DNA of 64,000 nt, taken from Lachnospiraceae bacterium. GTDB taxonomy: Bacteria > Bacillota > Clostridia > Lachnospirales > Lachnospiraceae. Position numbers and translations under genes: made by a program. Below are positions 17,179-25,866 of this stretch, piece after piece (within the stretch, counting starts at the first letter, position 1; every line of letters starts with the position of its first letter). Where the stretch lies: NCBI GenBank assembly GCA_022845895.1, contig AP025573.1, forward strand, positions 1,708,501 through 1,772,500. Direction: 5' to 3'. A model generated the notes under the pieces. The model searched no databases. It saw nothing but the letters and a program-made list of their open reading frames with translations, and had not been told where the DNA came from.

Positions 17179-17817
17179 ATGGAAGAAGCGAAGAAAGAGA
17201 ATCTAAATCTCAGGACCTTTATCATTGTTGACAATATGCAGCCCCAATATGCGGCTGTCACTGGAACCGTGTCCAAAGGCGACATTCCGCTGGCAGGGAT
17301 GAGCGAACTATATATCGAGCTGGCACCGGGCAGCGGGGTGTATGACCTGTTGAACGCCGCACTCAAATCGTCCAATGCCAAGCCTGCATTCCAAATCGTG
17401 GAAAGAGAATACGGGGAGATAGAACTGCACTCCTTTTCCCCGGAGGATGTCAAGCAGGCCGGCGAAGCAGTGCTTAACGCCTGCGGACTTACGGTTCTGG
17501 ACCGTATGAAGCCGGCCATCGTGTCGGAACAGATAATCTCCAATACGGACGCCTATCAGGCACAGCTGATCAACAGGGATTCCCGACATGGATCCATACT
17601 CGTACCGGGGGAAACGCTGTTCATCATGGAGGTGGAGCCAGCGGCGTACATATCGATAGCTGTAAATGAGGCGGAGAAGAACGCAGATATAAAAGTCGTC
17701 ACGTTCGACCCAGTCGGACGGTTCGGAAGGATGTACATATCCGGATCAGAGAGTGAAGTCAGAAGTGCACGGGATGCGGCAATTGCAGCAATTACGGGTG
17801 TGGAAGGAAGAACATAG
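17179..17817 (+). CDS. BMC-T tandem-domain shell protein, circularly permuted (CsoS1D-type)
   Basis: A 212-residue protein with two permuted BMC domains. Domain 1 covers about residues 10-105 (IIVDNMQPQYAAVTGTVSKG ... GEIELHSFS) and domain 2 about 112-208 (INRDSRHGSILVPGETLF, EPAAYISIAVNEAEK, VGRFGRMYISG). This layout resembles CsoS1D and the tandem proteins of Haliangium-type shells, which form trimers with a large, sometimes gated pore. It probably admits the larger substrates or cofactors. There is only one BMC-T gene, so the shell set is minimal: H, H, P, T. Confidence 0.92.
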   Translation: MEEAKKENLNLRTFIIVDNMQPQYAAVTGTVSKGDIPLAGMSELYIELAPGSGVYDLLNAALKSSNAKPAFQIVEREYGEIELHSFSPEDVKQAGEAVLNACGLTVLDRMKPAIVSEQIISNTDAYQAQLINRDSRHGSILVPGETLFIMEVEPAAYISIAVNEAEKNADIKVVTFDPVGRFGRMYISGSESEVRSARDAAIAAITGVEGRT

Positions 17818-17820
17818 CTT

Positions 17821-19365
17821 ATGGGAATTGATATATTTGCAGATTATATCCGGAAGTTAGAGCAGAAGAAGGAATCTGTCACGCCATCTCAGTCCTATGC
17901 TGTGGGGCAGGGTCGTCCAGAAGCTTTAGGAAGCGGGGAGACGCTGGCTGTCCTTAAGGAAATCAGCCGGAAGCTGTCCGATATGCAGACATTCCGGGAA
18001 CCTCCGTCAGATGCCAAGGCGGATCTGGCCATCGTGGGCGGGATGCTGGTGCTGCCTGGCCACGGCATCTTTAAGGCCGATATCTTCATTAAGGACGGGA
18101 AGGTGCAGTCGTTTGGCACAGGAGAGGGAATCCATGCGAAGAAGACAGTGGACGCATCGGGAACGTATGTCTGTCCTGGGCTGATGGATCCTCATGTACA
18201 TTTGGGCCTGTTTGCACCTATGGAGACAGATATGGCATCAGAGACGAAGGCGGCCGTCATGGGAGGGATTACGACGACAGGGGTATTTTTCGGAGGAGCA
18301 GACTCTCACTTTTCCACGTTTCCGGAGATAGAAGAGCAGGCAGAGAAGTATTCCTACACGGATATCGTCCCACATCTCGTCATCGGTAATGAAGAACAGA
18401 TGCGGGAGATACCTGATTATGCCCGCTACCTTGGCGTGACATCCTTCAAGGTGTACATGAATGGGATACCGGGCATGATTCCGAGCGTAGATGACGGATT
18501 CATCCTGGATGTCATGGCACAGATGAAGCGCATCGGCAGGCAGTGTATCCTCTGCTGTCATACTGAGAATACCCATATCGTATCGAGAGCGCTTCGGGAC
18601 GCAAAAGAAAAATATGGTGATGGCGCAGACGTCAGTGACTGGATGGAAAGCCATCCTGCCATGGCAGAGGAGGAGGCGGTGATGCGGATCTCGTATCTCG
18701 CCGGGAAGAGCAGGATTCCGGTGTACCTCGTACATATCGGTACAAAGGAAGGGATTGAGAAGCTGCGCCAGATCAAGCCGTTCAACAAATACGTACATAT
18801 CGAAACGACGAGCCCTTATCTGTCTGTCACGAGCGAGCAGTTCGACGGCCCTCTCTACAAGATGGAGCCGCCTCTTCGGAACCCGGAAGACAAGAACGCG
18901 CTCTGGGAGGCGCTTGATGACGATGTCATAGACACGATAGGGACAGATAATGTATGTGAAAACATAGAAGAGAAGCAGCCGGAGCGTTCTATCTGGGACG
19001 TGGTTCCGGGATATTCCGTATTGGAGACGCATCTGGCGTCTGTTCTGACGGAAGGCGTGGTGAAAAGAGGTATCAGCATAGAAAAAGTAATTACCCATAT
19101 GACGAGGCGTCCGGCAGAGGCATTTGGCATCTACCCACAGAAAGGGACGCTGCTACCGGGAAGCGATGCGGATCTCGTATTGATTGATATGAACGAGACA
19201 AGGGAAGTACATGCGGAAGATATGCATTCCCGCTCGGATTTTTCCATCTTCGAGGGCAGAAGCCTTACCGGATGGCCGGTGATGACGGTCAAGGGAGGCA
19301 GCATCGTGATGGAGAACGGAATGCTCGTGGCAGACGCGCCGTCGGGACATATGGTGAAGCGATAG
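17821..19365 (+). CDS. Hydantoinase/dihydropyrimidinase-like amidohydrolase with encapsulation peptide
   Basis: A 514-residue cyclic amidohydrolase. Metal ligands visible: His125 and His127 (DPHVHLG), Lys210 (SFKVYMNG, expected carbamylated), His247 (CCHTEN), His305 (LVHIGTKEG) and Asp376 (GTDN). The beta-sandwich parts flank the barrel. It opens 5'-6' ring amides such as hydantoins, dihydropyrimidines, dihydroorotate or allantoin. Residues 1-18 form an amphipathic helix (DIFADYIRKLEQKKE) and 41-55 a second one, joined by a flexible linker. This extension is absent from ordinary members and looks like a BMC encapsulation peptide. It starts 3 bases after the BMC-T stop. Confidence 0.9.
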   Translation: MGIDIFADYIRKLEQKKESVTPSQSYAVGQGRPEALGSGETLAVLKEISRKLSDMQTFREPPSDAKADLAIVGGMLVLPGHGIFKADIFIKDGKVQSFGTGEGIHAKKTVDASGTYVCPGLMDPHVHLGLFAPMETDMASETKAAVMGGITTTGVFFGGADSHFSTFPEIEEQAEKYSYTDIVPHLVIGNEEQMREIPDYARYLGVTSFKVYMNGIPGMIPSVDDGFILDVMAQMKRIGRQCILCCHTENTHIVSRALRDAKEKYGDGADVSDWMESHPAMAEEEAVMRISYLAGKSRIPVYLVHIGTKEGIEKLRQIKPFNKYVHIETTSPYLSVTSEQFDGPLYKMEPPLRNPEDKNALWEALDDDVIDTIGTDNVCENIEEKQPERSIWDVVPGYSVLETHLASVLTEGVVKRGISIEKVITHMTRRPAEAFGIYPQKGTLLPGSDADLVLIDMNETREVHAEDMHSRSDFSIFEGRSLTGWPVMTVKGGSIVMENGMLVADAPSGHMVKR

Positions 19366-19378
19366 GAGGGAACATAAC

Positions 19379-19921
19379 TTGAAAGAAATCAGAATACATG
19401 GCAGAGGCGGTATGGGCGCGGTGAAAGCGGCAGAAGCGCTCGTGTACGCAGCGGTGATGGATGGGAAATATGGCAATTCGATTCCGTTCTTCGGATTTGA
19501 ACGCCAGGGAGCACCGGTAACAGCCTTTGTGAGAATCAGCGAAGACCCCATCCGGCCTAAGAACAGGGTATACCATCCAGATGTCATCATCGTGCTGGAT
19601 CCGACGATCATGAAGGCGGTCAACGTGTTTGAAGGTGTCAAAGAAGGCGGCATCCTTGTGCTCAACACGGCACATGAACCGGAAGATCTGGATATTCCCA
19701 AGAACATTGCTTCTGTCACCGTGGCAGATGCCACGAAGATAGCTCTGGATATGATTGGAAGACCGATTACCAATACCGTCATGCTCGGCGCATTCTGCAA
19801 GGCGACAGGGCTCGTATCTGTCGACGAGGTGGCCGGGAAGGTGGAAGAACTGTGGGGCACCAAAAATAAAGAAGCGCTGTACAAAGGTTATGAATCTGCC
19901 GTGACGGCGGCTGTGCGATAA
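19379..19921 (+). CDS. 2-Oxoacid:ferredoxin oxidoreductase, gamma subunit
   Basis: A 180-residue gamma chain starting with TTG 19379, nine bases after AGGAGGG. The N-terminus IRIHGRGGMGAVKAAEAL and the GFERQGAPVTAFVRI segment are diagnostic of the PorG/VorC/KorC domain. It belongs to a four-gene set (gamma, delta, alpha, beta) that oxidises a 2-oxoacid with CoA to acyl-CoA, CO2 and reduced ferredoxin. Pyruvate, 2-oxoisovalerate or another oxoacid could be the substrate. Confidence 0.95.
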   Translation: MKEIRIHGRGGMGAVKAAEALVYAAVMDGKYGNSIPFFGFERQGAPVTAFVRISEDPIRPKNRVYHPDVIIVLDPTIMKAVNVFEGVKEGGILVLNTAHEPEDLDIPKNIASVTVADATKIALDMIGRPITNTVMLGAFCKATGLVSVDEVAGKVEELWGTKNKEALYKGYESAVTAAVR

Positions 19922-19938
19922 AGGAGGTGGCAGAAAAG

Positions 19939-20205
19939 ATGGAATTTAAGAGTGAATATATCGTGCCGGTTGGAGCGGATGGCATCCATGTCCTGAACAC
20001 AGGGGACTGGAGGACGCAGCGTCCGGTGCTAGATCAGGAGACGTGCATCGCCTGCGGCACATGCCTACTGTACTGCCCGGTGAATTCGATAAGGAAAGCG
20101 GACGGAACATTTACAATCTGTTACGACTACTGTAAGGGCTGCGGCATATGCGCCCACGAATGCCCGAAGGATGCAATCACGATGATACCGGAGGAGGGGA
20201 AATAG
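19939..20205 (+). CDS. 2-Oxoacid:ferredoxin oxidoreductase, delta subunit (2x[4Fe-4S])
   Basis: An 88-residue ferredoxin-like chain. Two clusters are visible: CIACGTCLLYCP and CKGCGICAHECP. ATG 19939 is eight bases from AAGGAGGTGG; an upstream in-frame GTG at 19927 lies inside that ribosome site and is rejected. It relays electrons from the catalytic chains to ferredoxin. Its stop touches the start of the alpha gene, so translation is coupled. Confidence 0.95.
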   Translation: MEFKSEYIVPVGADGIHVLNTGDWRTQRPVLDQETCIACGTCLLYCPVNSIRKADGTFTICYDYCKGCGICAHECPKDAITMIPEEGK

Positions 20206-21387
20206 ATGCAGAGATTAGATGTATTAAACGGCAATATGGCGGCGGCTGTCGGAGCTGCCCTTGCAAAACCGGACGTCATCGCAGCTTATCCGATTACGCC
20301 GCAGACGCCGGTCGTAGAGTATCTCACACAGTTTGCCGCAGACGGGAAGATAGATGCGGCCATGAGCGAAGTGGAATCTGAGCTTTCAGCAATGAGTGTT
20401 GTAACAGGGGCCTCTCTTGCCGGATCAAGAACCTTTACAGCGACGGCATCCCAGGGACTATCGCTCATGTACGAACCTTATTTCAGGGCATCGACGCTGC
20501 GCCTCCCCATCGTGATGGCCGTCGTCAACCGGGAGATGATATCTCCCCAGAGCGTCTGGGGCGGGCAGCAGGATTCCATGAGCGTAAGAGATGCGGGGTG
20601 GCTGCAGATATATGCGGAAGACAACCAGGAGATTCTGGATCTCGTAGTGCAGGCGTTCAAAATTGCGGAAGATAAGCGGGTTCTGCTGCCAATCAATATC
20701 TGTTACGACGGATTTTACCTGTCACATATGACAGAGAGGGTTATGGTACCAGAGCAGGAAAAGGTGGATACCTTTCTTGGAACTTACCATCCGGAGCATA
20801 TTATTCTGGATCCGGAACGGCCTATGGCGGTGGACCCGCTTACAAACGGCGCCCTTTTGATGGAATATAGGTACAAACATCTGAAGGCCCAGCAGGCGGC
20901 GCTGGAGGTCATCGATGAAGTGGACAGAGATTTTGGAGAGCTGTTCGGCCGCAGCTACGGAGGCGCCATCGAGGAATATCGGATGGAAGACGCGGAATAT
21001 GCCATCATCACGACAGGGTCCATGTCGGGCGCCGCAAAAGATATGGTGGATGCAAAACGGGAAGAAGGCGTGAAAGCGGGCCTGATCCGTATGCGTATGG
21101 TCCGCCCGTTCCCGAAGGAGCGGATCAGAAAGGCGCTGGCAGAGGTGAAAGCCTTCGGCGTGGTAGATAAGAACGTGTCGTTTGGCTGTGACACGGGAAT
21201 CGTATATCAGGAAGTAAGAGCTGCCATGTACGGCGGAAACAGCGTACCGTCCGTGCCGGTTGTCGGCGGCCTTGGCGGTGAGGATATCTCACTTCAGATG
21301 ATGGGAGACGTCATCGACACAATCGTCCATGCCGCGCAGGAACAGACAGACAGCGAGACGGTATGGCTTATGGTGGAAGAAGGGTAG
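20206..21387 (+). CDS. 2-Oxoacid:ferredoxin oxidoreductase, alpha subunit
   Basis: A 393-residue alpha chain with the pyrimidine domain of thiamine diphosphate enzymes (YPITPQTPVVEYL, SEVESELSAMSV, TATASQGLSLMYE). The region around residues 105-120 (VNREMISPQSVWGGQQDSM) matches PorA/VorB proteins. The C-terminal domain carries GLIRMRMVRPFP. GGAGGGG precedes ATG 20206. The chain pairs with the beta subunit encoded 10 bases downstream. Confidence 0.95.
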   Translation: MQRLDVLNGNMAAAVGAALAKPDVIAAYPITPQTPVVEYLTQFAADGKIDAAMSEVESELSAMSVVTGASLAGSRTFTATASQGLSLMYEPYFRASTLRLPIVMAVVNREMISPQSVWGGQQDSMSVRDAGWLQIYAEDNQEILDLVVQAFKIAEDKRVLLPINICYDGFYLSHMTERVMVPEQEKVDTFLGTYHPEHIILDPERPMAVDPLTNGALLMEYRYKHLKAQQAALEVIDEVDRDFGELFGRSYGGAIEEYRMEDAEYAIITTGSMSGAAKDMVDAKREEGVKAGLIRMRMVRPFPKERIRKALAEVKAFGVVDKNVSFGCDTGIVYQEVRAAMYGGNSVPSVPVVGGLGGEDISLQMMGDVIDTIVHAAQEQTDSETVWLMVEEG

Positions 21388-21397
21388 GTGGAAGAGG

Positions 21398-22303
21398 ATG
21401 AATATTGTAGATAAATTAGCGGCAAAAGAAGATATGGTCTCTCCCGGCATATCAGCCTGTGTGGGATGTAACGTTGAGCTGACGCTGCGTACCTGTATGA
21501 AAGTGCTCGGTCCGAACACCATCTATGCGGTACCTCCCGGATGTATGGGAGGAGTAGGGGTCGTTGGATGGGATACGGAGTCCGGATCTAAGATTCCGGT
21601 GTTCTTCCCGCTTCTTGACAATGTGGCGTCTATGCTGGCAGGCATCAAGATGCACTATGAAAAACAGGGAAGAGATGTGAACGTGGTGGCATTTGCAGGG
21701 GACGGGGCGTCGACAGACGCAGGCATGCAATGCCTGTCAGGCGCTGCGGAACGCGGGGATAAATTGATCTATATCTGTTACGACAACGAAGGATATATGA
21801 ATACGGGATACCAGAGGAGCAGCGCCACGACGAAATATTCATGGACGACGACGACGCCGGTGAGCAAGGAAGGGCGCGGCGGCAAGAAACAGCACAAGAA
21901 GGACTTCCCCATGGTCATGGCCATGCATGATATCCCTTATATGGCGACCTGCTCTCCGGCCTACATTCCGGACATGGTGCGTAAGCTCGAGAAGGCGATA
22001 GAAGCGTCCAGGACGGGGCTTGCTTATCTCCACGTGTTCAACCCGTGCCTGACCGGATGGGGGATAAAGCCGGATACGAGCATCGAAGTGTCAAGGCTTG
22101 CGGTAGAGAGCAATTTCTTCCCGCTCTATGAAGTGGAACATGGTTCCTTTACGATTAACAAGACATTCAAGGAGCCAAAACCGGTGAAGGAATATCTGGG
22201 ACGCATGAAAAAGTTCAAACACCTGAATGAGGAAGAAGCGGCAGAAATCCAGGAACTGGTCGACTACAAGTGGAACCGGCTCACGAAGCTTGCCGGCCTA
22301 TAA
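21398..22303 (+). CDS. 2-Oxoacid:ferredoxin oxidoreductase, beta subunit
   Basis: A 301-residue beta chain. The thiamine diphosphate motif GDGASTDAG...YDNEGYMNTG is complete. Cysteines in CVGC near residue 20, CMGG and a later Cys are the expected [4Fe-4S] ligands. ATG 21398 follows GGAAGAGG; a longer frame from 21329 overlaps the alpha gene and is not used. Together the four chains form a complete enzyme. Confidence 0.95.
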   Translation: MNIVDKLAAKEDMVSPGISACVGCNVELTLRTCMKVLGPNTIYAVPPGCMGGVGVVGWDTESGSKIPVFFPLLDNVASMLAGIKMHYEKQGRDVNVVAFAGDGASTDAGMQCLSGAAERGDKLIYICYDNEGYMNTGYQRSSATTKYSWTTTTPVSKEGRGGKKQHKKDFPMVMAMHDIPYMATCSPAYIPDMVRKLEKAIEASRTGLAYLHVFNPCLTGWGIKPDTSIEVSRLAVESNFFPLYEVEHGSFTINKTFKEPKPVKEYLGRMKKFKHLNEEEAAEIQELVDYKWNRLTKLAGL

Positions 22304-22322
22304 CAGGAGAAGGAGGGAATAC

Positions 22323-23777
22323 ATGGTACATAATCTAGAAGCCTTATTCAATCCTGAGAACATCGCGGTCATCGGCGCCAGCAATAATCCGCTGAAAGCC
22401 GGATATACGGTCATCTACAACCTGAATCAGATTGGATACCCCAAGCACGTATTTCCCGTTACGATGTCGGCAGATGAGATTCTGGGGCACAAGTGCTACA
22501 AGAAGCTCTCAGAGATTGAAGAGACGGTAGAACTGGCCGTACTAGGCACACCGGCGAAGATGATATATGACATAATGGCCGACCTTGCAGTGCGAATGGA
22601 GGAAAAGCGGGATATCAAGGTAATCGTCTGCATCGCCGCGGATTATGGCGAGACGAAGACGGAGGAAGGGATACGCAGACAGGACTGCCTTATTGAGACT
22701 GCAGCAAAGTACGGGATCCGTGTGGTCGGGCCGAACTGCATCGGAATCATCGACAACATCAACCGTGTGGATACGACTTTTGTTGAGACGCTCATACCGA
22801 AGGAGATGAGGGGACAGAAAGGAGGCATCAGCTTTATCTCCCAGAGCGGCGCCATGGCGGCTTCCATCCTGATGATGGGCGCATCCGGGCCGGCCCCGAT
22901 CTCCATGAACAAGTTCATCTCCATAGGAAATATGGCGGATGTAGACTGCATCGACCTGCTGGAGTATTTTGAGCAGGATGAGGACACGAAGGTCATCGGC
23001 ATGTACCTGGAAGGATATCCGGACGGCAGGAGGCTGATCGACACGCTGGCAAGAATCGCCCGAAAGAAACCGGTGGTAATCCTGAAGGTCGGCCGCAGCA
23101 GCATCGGGGCAGAGGCTGCCAACTCCCACACAGGCTCCCTTGCCGGGGCTGATTCCGTATACGACGCGGCATTTTGCCAGTTTGGAATCATAAGGGTATA
23201 CACGATAGAAGATATGATGGATACGCTTCAGGCTTTTGACGCGATGAAGATACCGGACGGCAGGAACTGCTTTTTGCTGACACAGGCCGGAGGCCCGGGA
23301 ATCTATTGTACAGACGCATTTGTAGAAGAGAAGGTCCTTGAGTTTCCGCTCGTATCAGAAGAGACGAAGAATAAGCTTGCAGCCGCTCTGCCGCCTATGG
23401 CAAATGTCTGTTCTCCGGAAGGATATGCAGATATCACGGCCGCAGCCACTGTGGAACATCATGTAGAAAGCCTCAGAATTGTCATGGATGACGATGCGGT
23501 AGACAGCGTCATATTCGTGACCGTCGTGCCGACGTTCCTGCCAAGAAGGGAGCTGGCCGAAGGGCTGCTTAGCCTGCTTGCAGAAGAAGGATACAAGGAG
23601 AAAAAGCCTGTATGCATCTGCATCATGGCGGGGAATTACGTATGGGAATGCCGGGAGATACTGGAGCGGGGAGGGATACATACCTTTGATACCCCTGCCC
23701 ACTGCGTGAAGGCGATGAGCCACATGACGGCCTACGGCCAATTCTTAAAACGTCAGGAGGAAGAGGCGGATGAGTAG
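22323..23777 (+). CDS. ADP-forming acyl-CoA synthetase, alpha subunit
   Basis: A 484-residue alpha chain of the acetyl-CoA synthetase (ADP-forming) family. It has the CoA-binding Rossmann start (IAVIGASNNPLKAGY, about residues 14-28), GPNCIGI (about 136-142), FISQSGAMAAS (about 171-181) and the phosphohistidine site SHTGSLAGAD with His269. Start ATG 22323 follows AGAAGGAGGG; the frame is open further upstream into the beta gene of the oxidoreductase. It converts acyl-CoA, ADP and Pi to acid, CoA and ATP with the next gene's product. This conserves energy where classical BMCs use PduL and acetate kinase. Confidence 0.93.
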   Translation: MVHNLEALFNPENIAVIGASNNPLKAGYTVIYNLNQIGYPKHVFPVTMSADEILGHKCYKKLSEIEETVELAVLGTPAKMIYDIMADLAVRMEEKRDIKVIVCIAADYGETKTEEGIRRQDCLIETAAKYGIRVVGPNCIGIIDNINRVDTTFVETLIPKEMRGQKGGISFISQSGAMAASILMMGASGPAPISMNKFISIGNMADVDCIDLLEYFEQDEDTKVIGMYLEGYPDGRRLIDTLARIARKKPVVILKVGRSSIGAEAANSHTGSLAGADSVYDAAFCQFGIIRVYTIEDMMDTLQAFDAMKIPDGRNCFLLTQAGGPGIYCTDAFVEEKVLEFPLVSEETKNKLAAALPPMANVCSPEGYADITAAATVEHHVESLRIVMDDDAVDSVIFVTVVPTFLPRRELAEGLLSLLAEEGYKEKKPVCICIMAGNYVWECREILERGGIHTFDTPAHCVKAMSHMTAYGQFLKRQEEEADE

Positions 23778-24432
23778 ATTTTTAAATGAACTGGATGCAA
23801 AGAACCTTCTTTCTGAATACGGTGTGCCAATGGCCAGGAGCAGGGTTGCCGCGTCGAAGGAGGAGGCTGTACAGATAGCGGGAGAGATGGAATGCCCGGT
23901 TGTCATGAAGATACTGTCCTGCGATATCCAGCATAAGACAGAGGCAGGATGCGTATTTCTCGGTGTAAGAGAAAAGGATGCAGGTACGACATATGAAAAA
24001 ATCATGGAGAACGCGGCAGCTTATAAGGCTGACGCCGCCATTGACGGGGTGCTCATGCAGGAGATGGCGGCAGAGGGGCTGGAGGTTATCGTCGGGATGA
24101 AGAAAGACCCGCAGTTCGGACCTGTGCTCATGGCAGGCAGCGGCGGCATCTACGTAGAGGTGTTTCAGGACATCGCACTCAGGCTGCTTCCCATAGATGA
24201 GAAGGAAGCAGAACGGATGATAAAGGAGACGAAGCTGTACCAGATTATCAGAGGAGCCAGAGGGACGGAATATGACATGGACGCTCTGGTCGGCTGCCTC
24301 CTGAAAGTATCGGAACTCGCAGTAGATCAACCATCTATCGAGGAAATCGACATTAACCCGCTGTTCTTGTACGAGAAGGGCAAAGGAGCGAAAGGGGTAG
24401 ATGCTTTGATCAAGATTACCGAGGAGAAATAA
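23770..24432 (+). CDS. ADP-forming acyl-CoA synthetase, beta subunit (ATP-grasp)
   Basis: A 220-residue ATP-grasp chain. Visible are VVMKI (nucleotide-binding Lys), DIQHKTEAGCV, MLM..EGLEVIVGMKKDPQFGPVLMAGSGG and the metal-binding EIDINPL near the end. The length is typical of separate beta chains. It overlaps the alpha gene by eight bases, ensuring equal synthesis. Separate alpha and beta genes resemble archaeal enzymes and some Clostridia rather than the fused bacterial form. Confidence 0.93.
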   Translation: MSRFLNELDAKNLLSEYGVPMARSRVAASKEEAVQIAGEMECPVVMKILSCDIQHKTEAGCVFLGVREKDAGTTYEKIMENAAAYKADAAIDGVLMQEMAAEGLEVIVGMKKDPQFGPVLMAGSGGIYVEVFQDIALRLLPIDEKEAERMIKETKLYQIIRGARGTEYDMDALVGCLLKVSELAVDQPSIEEIDINPLFLYEKGKGAKGVDALIKITEEK

Positions 24433-24436
24433 GCCT

Positions 24437-25849
24437 ATGAAAGAGAAAGTAAAAAAGATAAGAGAGAGAAAGTTTCCCCATATATTTGCCATCTTGTTTG
24501 TGATGATGGTCATAGCGCTCATCGCCACATGGATCGTACCATCCGGGGCATACGAACGGGCGGCGCTGGAGGACGGCACGTCACAGGTGGTGGTGACGGA
24601 TTCCTTCCAATATACGGATAAGGAATACCTGAATCCGTTCTTCCTGCTGAAAGCCGTTACGCAGGGACTGACAGGAGCGTCCCTCGTGGCGTTCACCATC
24701 CTGATTATCGGTGCGTGCTGGCAGGTTATCAATGCGACCGGAGCAATCGCGGTCGGCATCAACTCCATTGCCAGAAAGCTGAAGGGGAAGGAGATGCTTA
24801 TCTTCCCGATACTTATGTTCGTGTTTGCGTTGATTGCAGCAATCATCGGAGGTGCGGAACTGATGCTCGTATATCTTCCGGCAGTCATGCCCCTTATGCT
24901 CGCCCTTGGATTTGACTCTATGACGGCGACAGGCATGGTAGTCGTATCGGCATTCTCAGCCTTCTCCGTCTCTGTCACGAATCCGTTTACCGTGGGAATC
25001 GGGGATGAGATTACGGGGCTGCCATTGTATTCGGGGGCATGGTTCCGCATTATCCTTCAGGTCGTATTCTATGTGGCAGGCGTCCTGTATGTCCTGCACT
25101 ATTCCAAAAAAGTGAGGAAGGATCCGAAGAGCAGCCTTGTATACGAAGAGAGCGCGGCACTGGCCAGGCGATATGAGAACCAGACGGGAGAGACGCAGGC
25201 CACTGGCCGGCACAAACTGATTGGCGCCGCGCTTGTCATCATTCTGGCGGTGATGGTGTACGGGATTATCTCACGGGGCTGGTATATGGAAGAGATCAAC
25301 GGCCTGTTCATCATCGCGGCCCTCATTGCAGCCGTCATCGGCAGGCTTAAGGCCGAGGACGTCTGTACGAATATGATTGAAGGCGCCAAAGGTGTGATAG
25401 CAGCGGCAATCGTATGCGGGCTTTCCAGAGGCATCATGGTCATACTGGATGCAGGAAGTATCATTGACGTTATCATCCATGCCCTGTCACAGGCAGTCGG
25501 AATCCTTCCTCCGTCCCTGGCGGTTATCGGGATATTCTTCATACAGCTATTGTTCAACTTCCTTGTAAACTCAGGTTCCGGACAGTTCCTGATCACGATG
25601 CCTATCTTGGCCCCTCTCGGGGCGCTGGTCGGTATCAACAGCCAGACGATGATACTGGCCTCCCAGATGGGAGACGGATTCACGAATCTGCTCTTTCCGA
25701 CGTCAGGGGTACTGATGGCATGTCTGGCGTTTGCGAAGATTCCGTATCAGAAATGGGTGAAGTTTATCTGGAAGTACATGTTGATAGTGACGGTTCTCGG
25801 CAGCATCAGCCTCGTGATAGCGCAGCTGATCGACTATGGGCCGTTTTAA
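24437..25849 (+). CDS. YfcC/DcuC-type carrier
   Basis: A 470-residue transporter with about 12 membrane helices. Typical segments are IVPSGAYER near the N-terminus, GGAELMLVYLPAVMPLMLALGFDSMTA in the middle and NSGSGQFLITMPILAPLG in the second half. YfcC and DcuC relatives move dicarboxylates, or amino acids and small peptides. The ribosome site GAGGAG overlaps the preceding stop codon. In this operon it may import an amino-acid-like substrate or export the acid product (inference). Confidence 0.87.
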   Translation: MKEKVKKIRERKFPHIFAILFVMMVIALIATWIVPSGAYERAALEDGTSQVVVTDSFQYTDKEYLNPFFLLKAVTQGLTGASLVAFTILIIGACWQVINATGAIAVGINSIARKLKGKEMLIFPILMFVFALIAAIIGGAELMLVYLPAVMPLMLALGFDSMTATGMVVVSAFSAFSVSVTNPFTVGIGDEITGLPLYSGAWFRIILQVVFYVAGVLYVLHYSKKVRKDPKSSLVYEESAALARRYENQTGETQATGRHKLIGAALVIILAVMVYGIISRGWYMEEINGLFIIAALIAAVIGRLKAEDVCTNMIEGAKGVIAAAIVCGLSRGIMVILDAGSIIDVIIHALSQAVGILPPSLAVIGIFFIQLLFNFLVNSGSGQFLITMPILAPLGALVGINSQTMILASQMGDGFTNLLFPTSGVLMACLAFAKIPYQKWVKFIWKYMLIVTVLGSISLVIAQLIDYGPF

Positions 25850-25866
25850 GAAAGACGGTGGTGTGA

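Noticed and set aside
23782-25050. 422-residue open frame on the minus strand
   Set aside because: It lies opposite the acyl-CoA synthetase beta gene and the YfcC-type gene, both with clear family motifs and ribosome sites. The frame crosses an intergenic boundary and has low-complexity composition.
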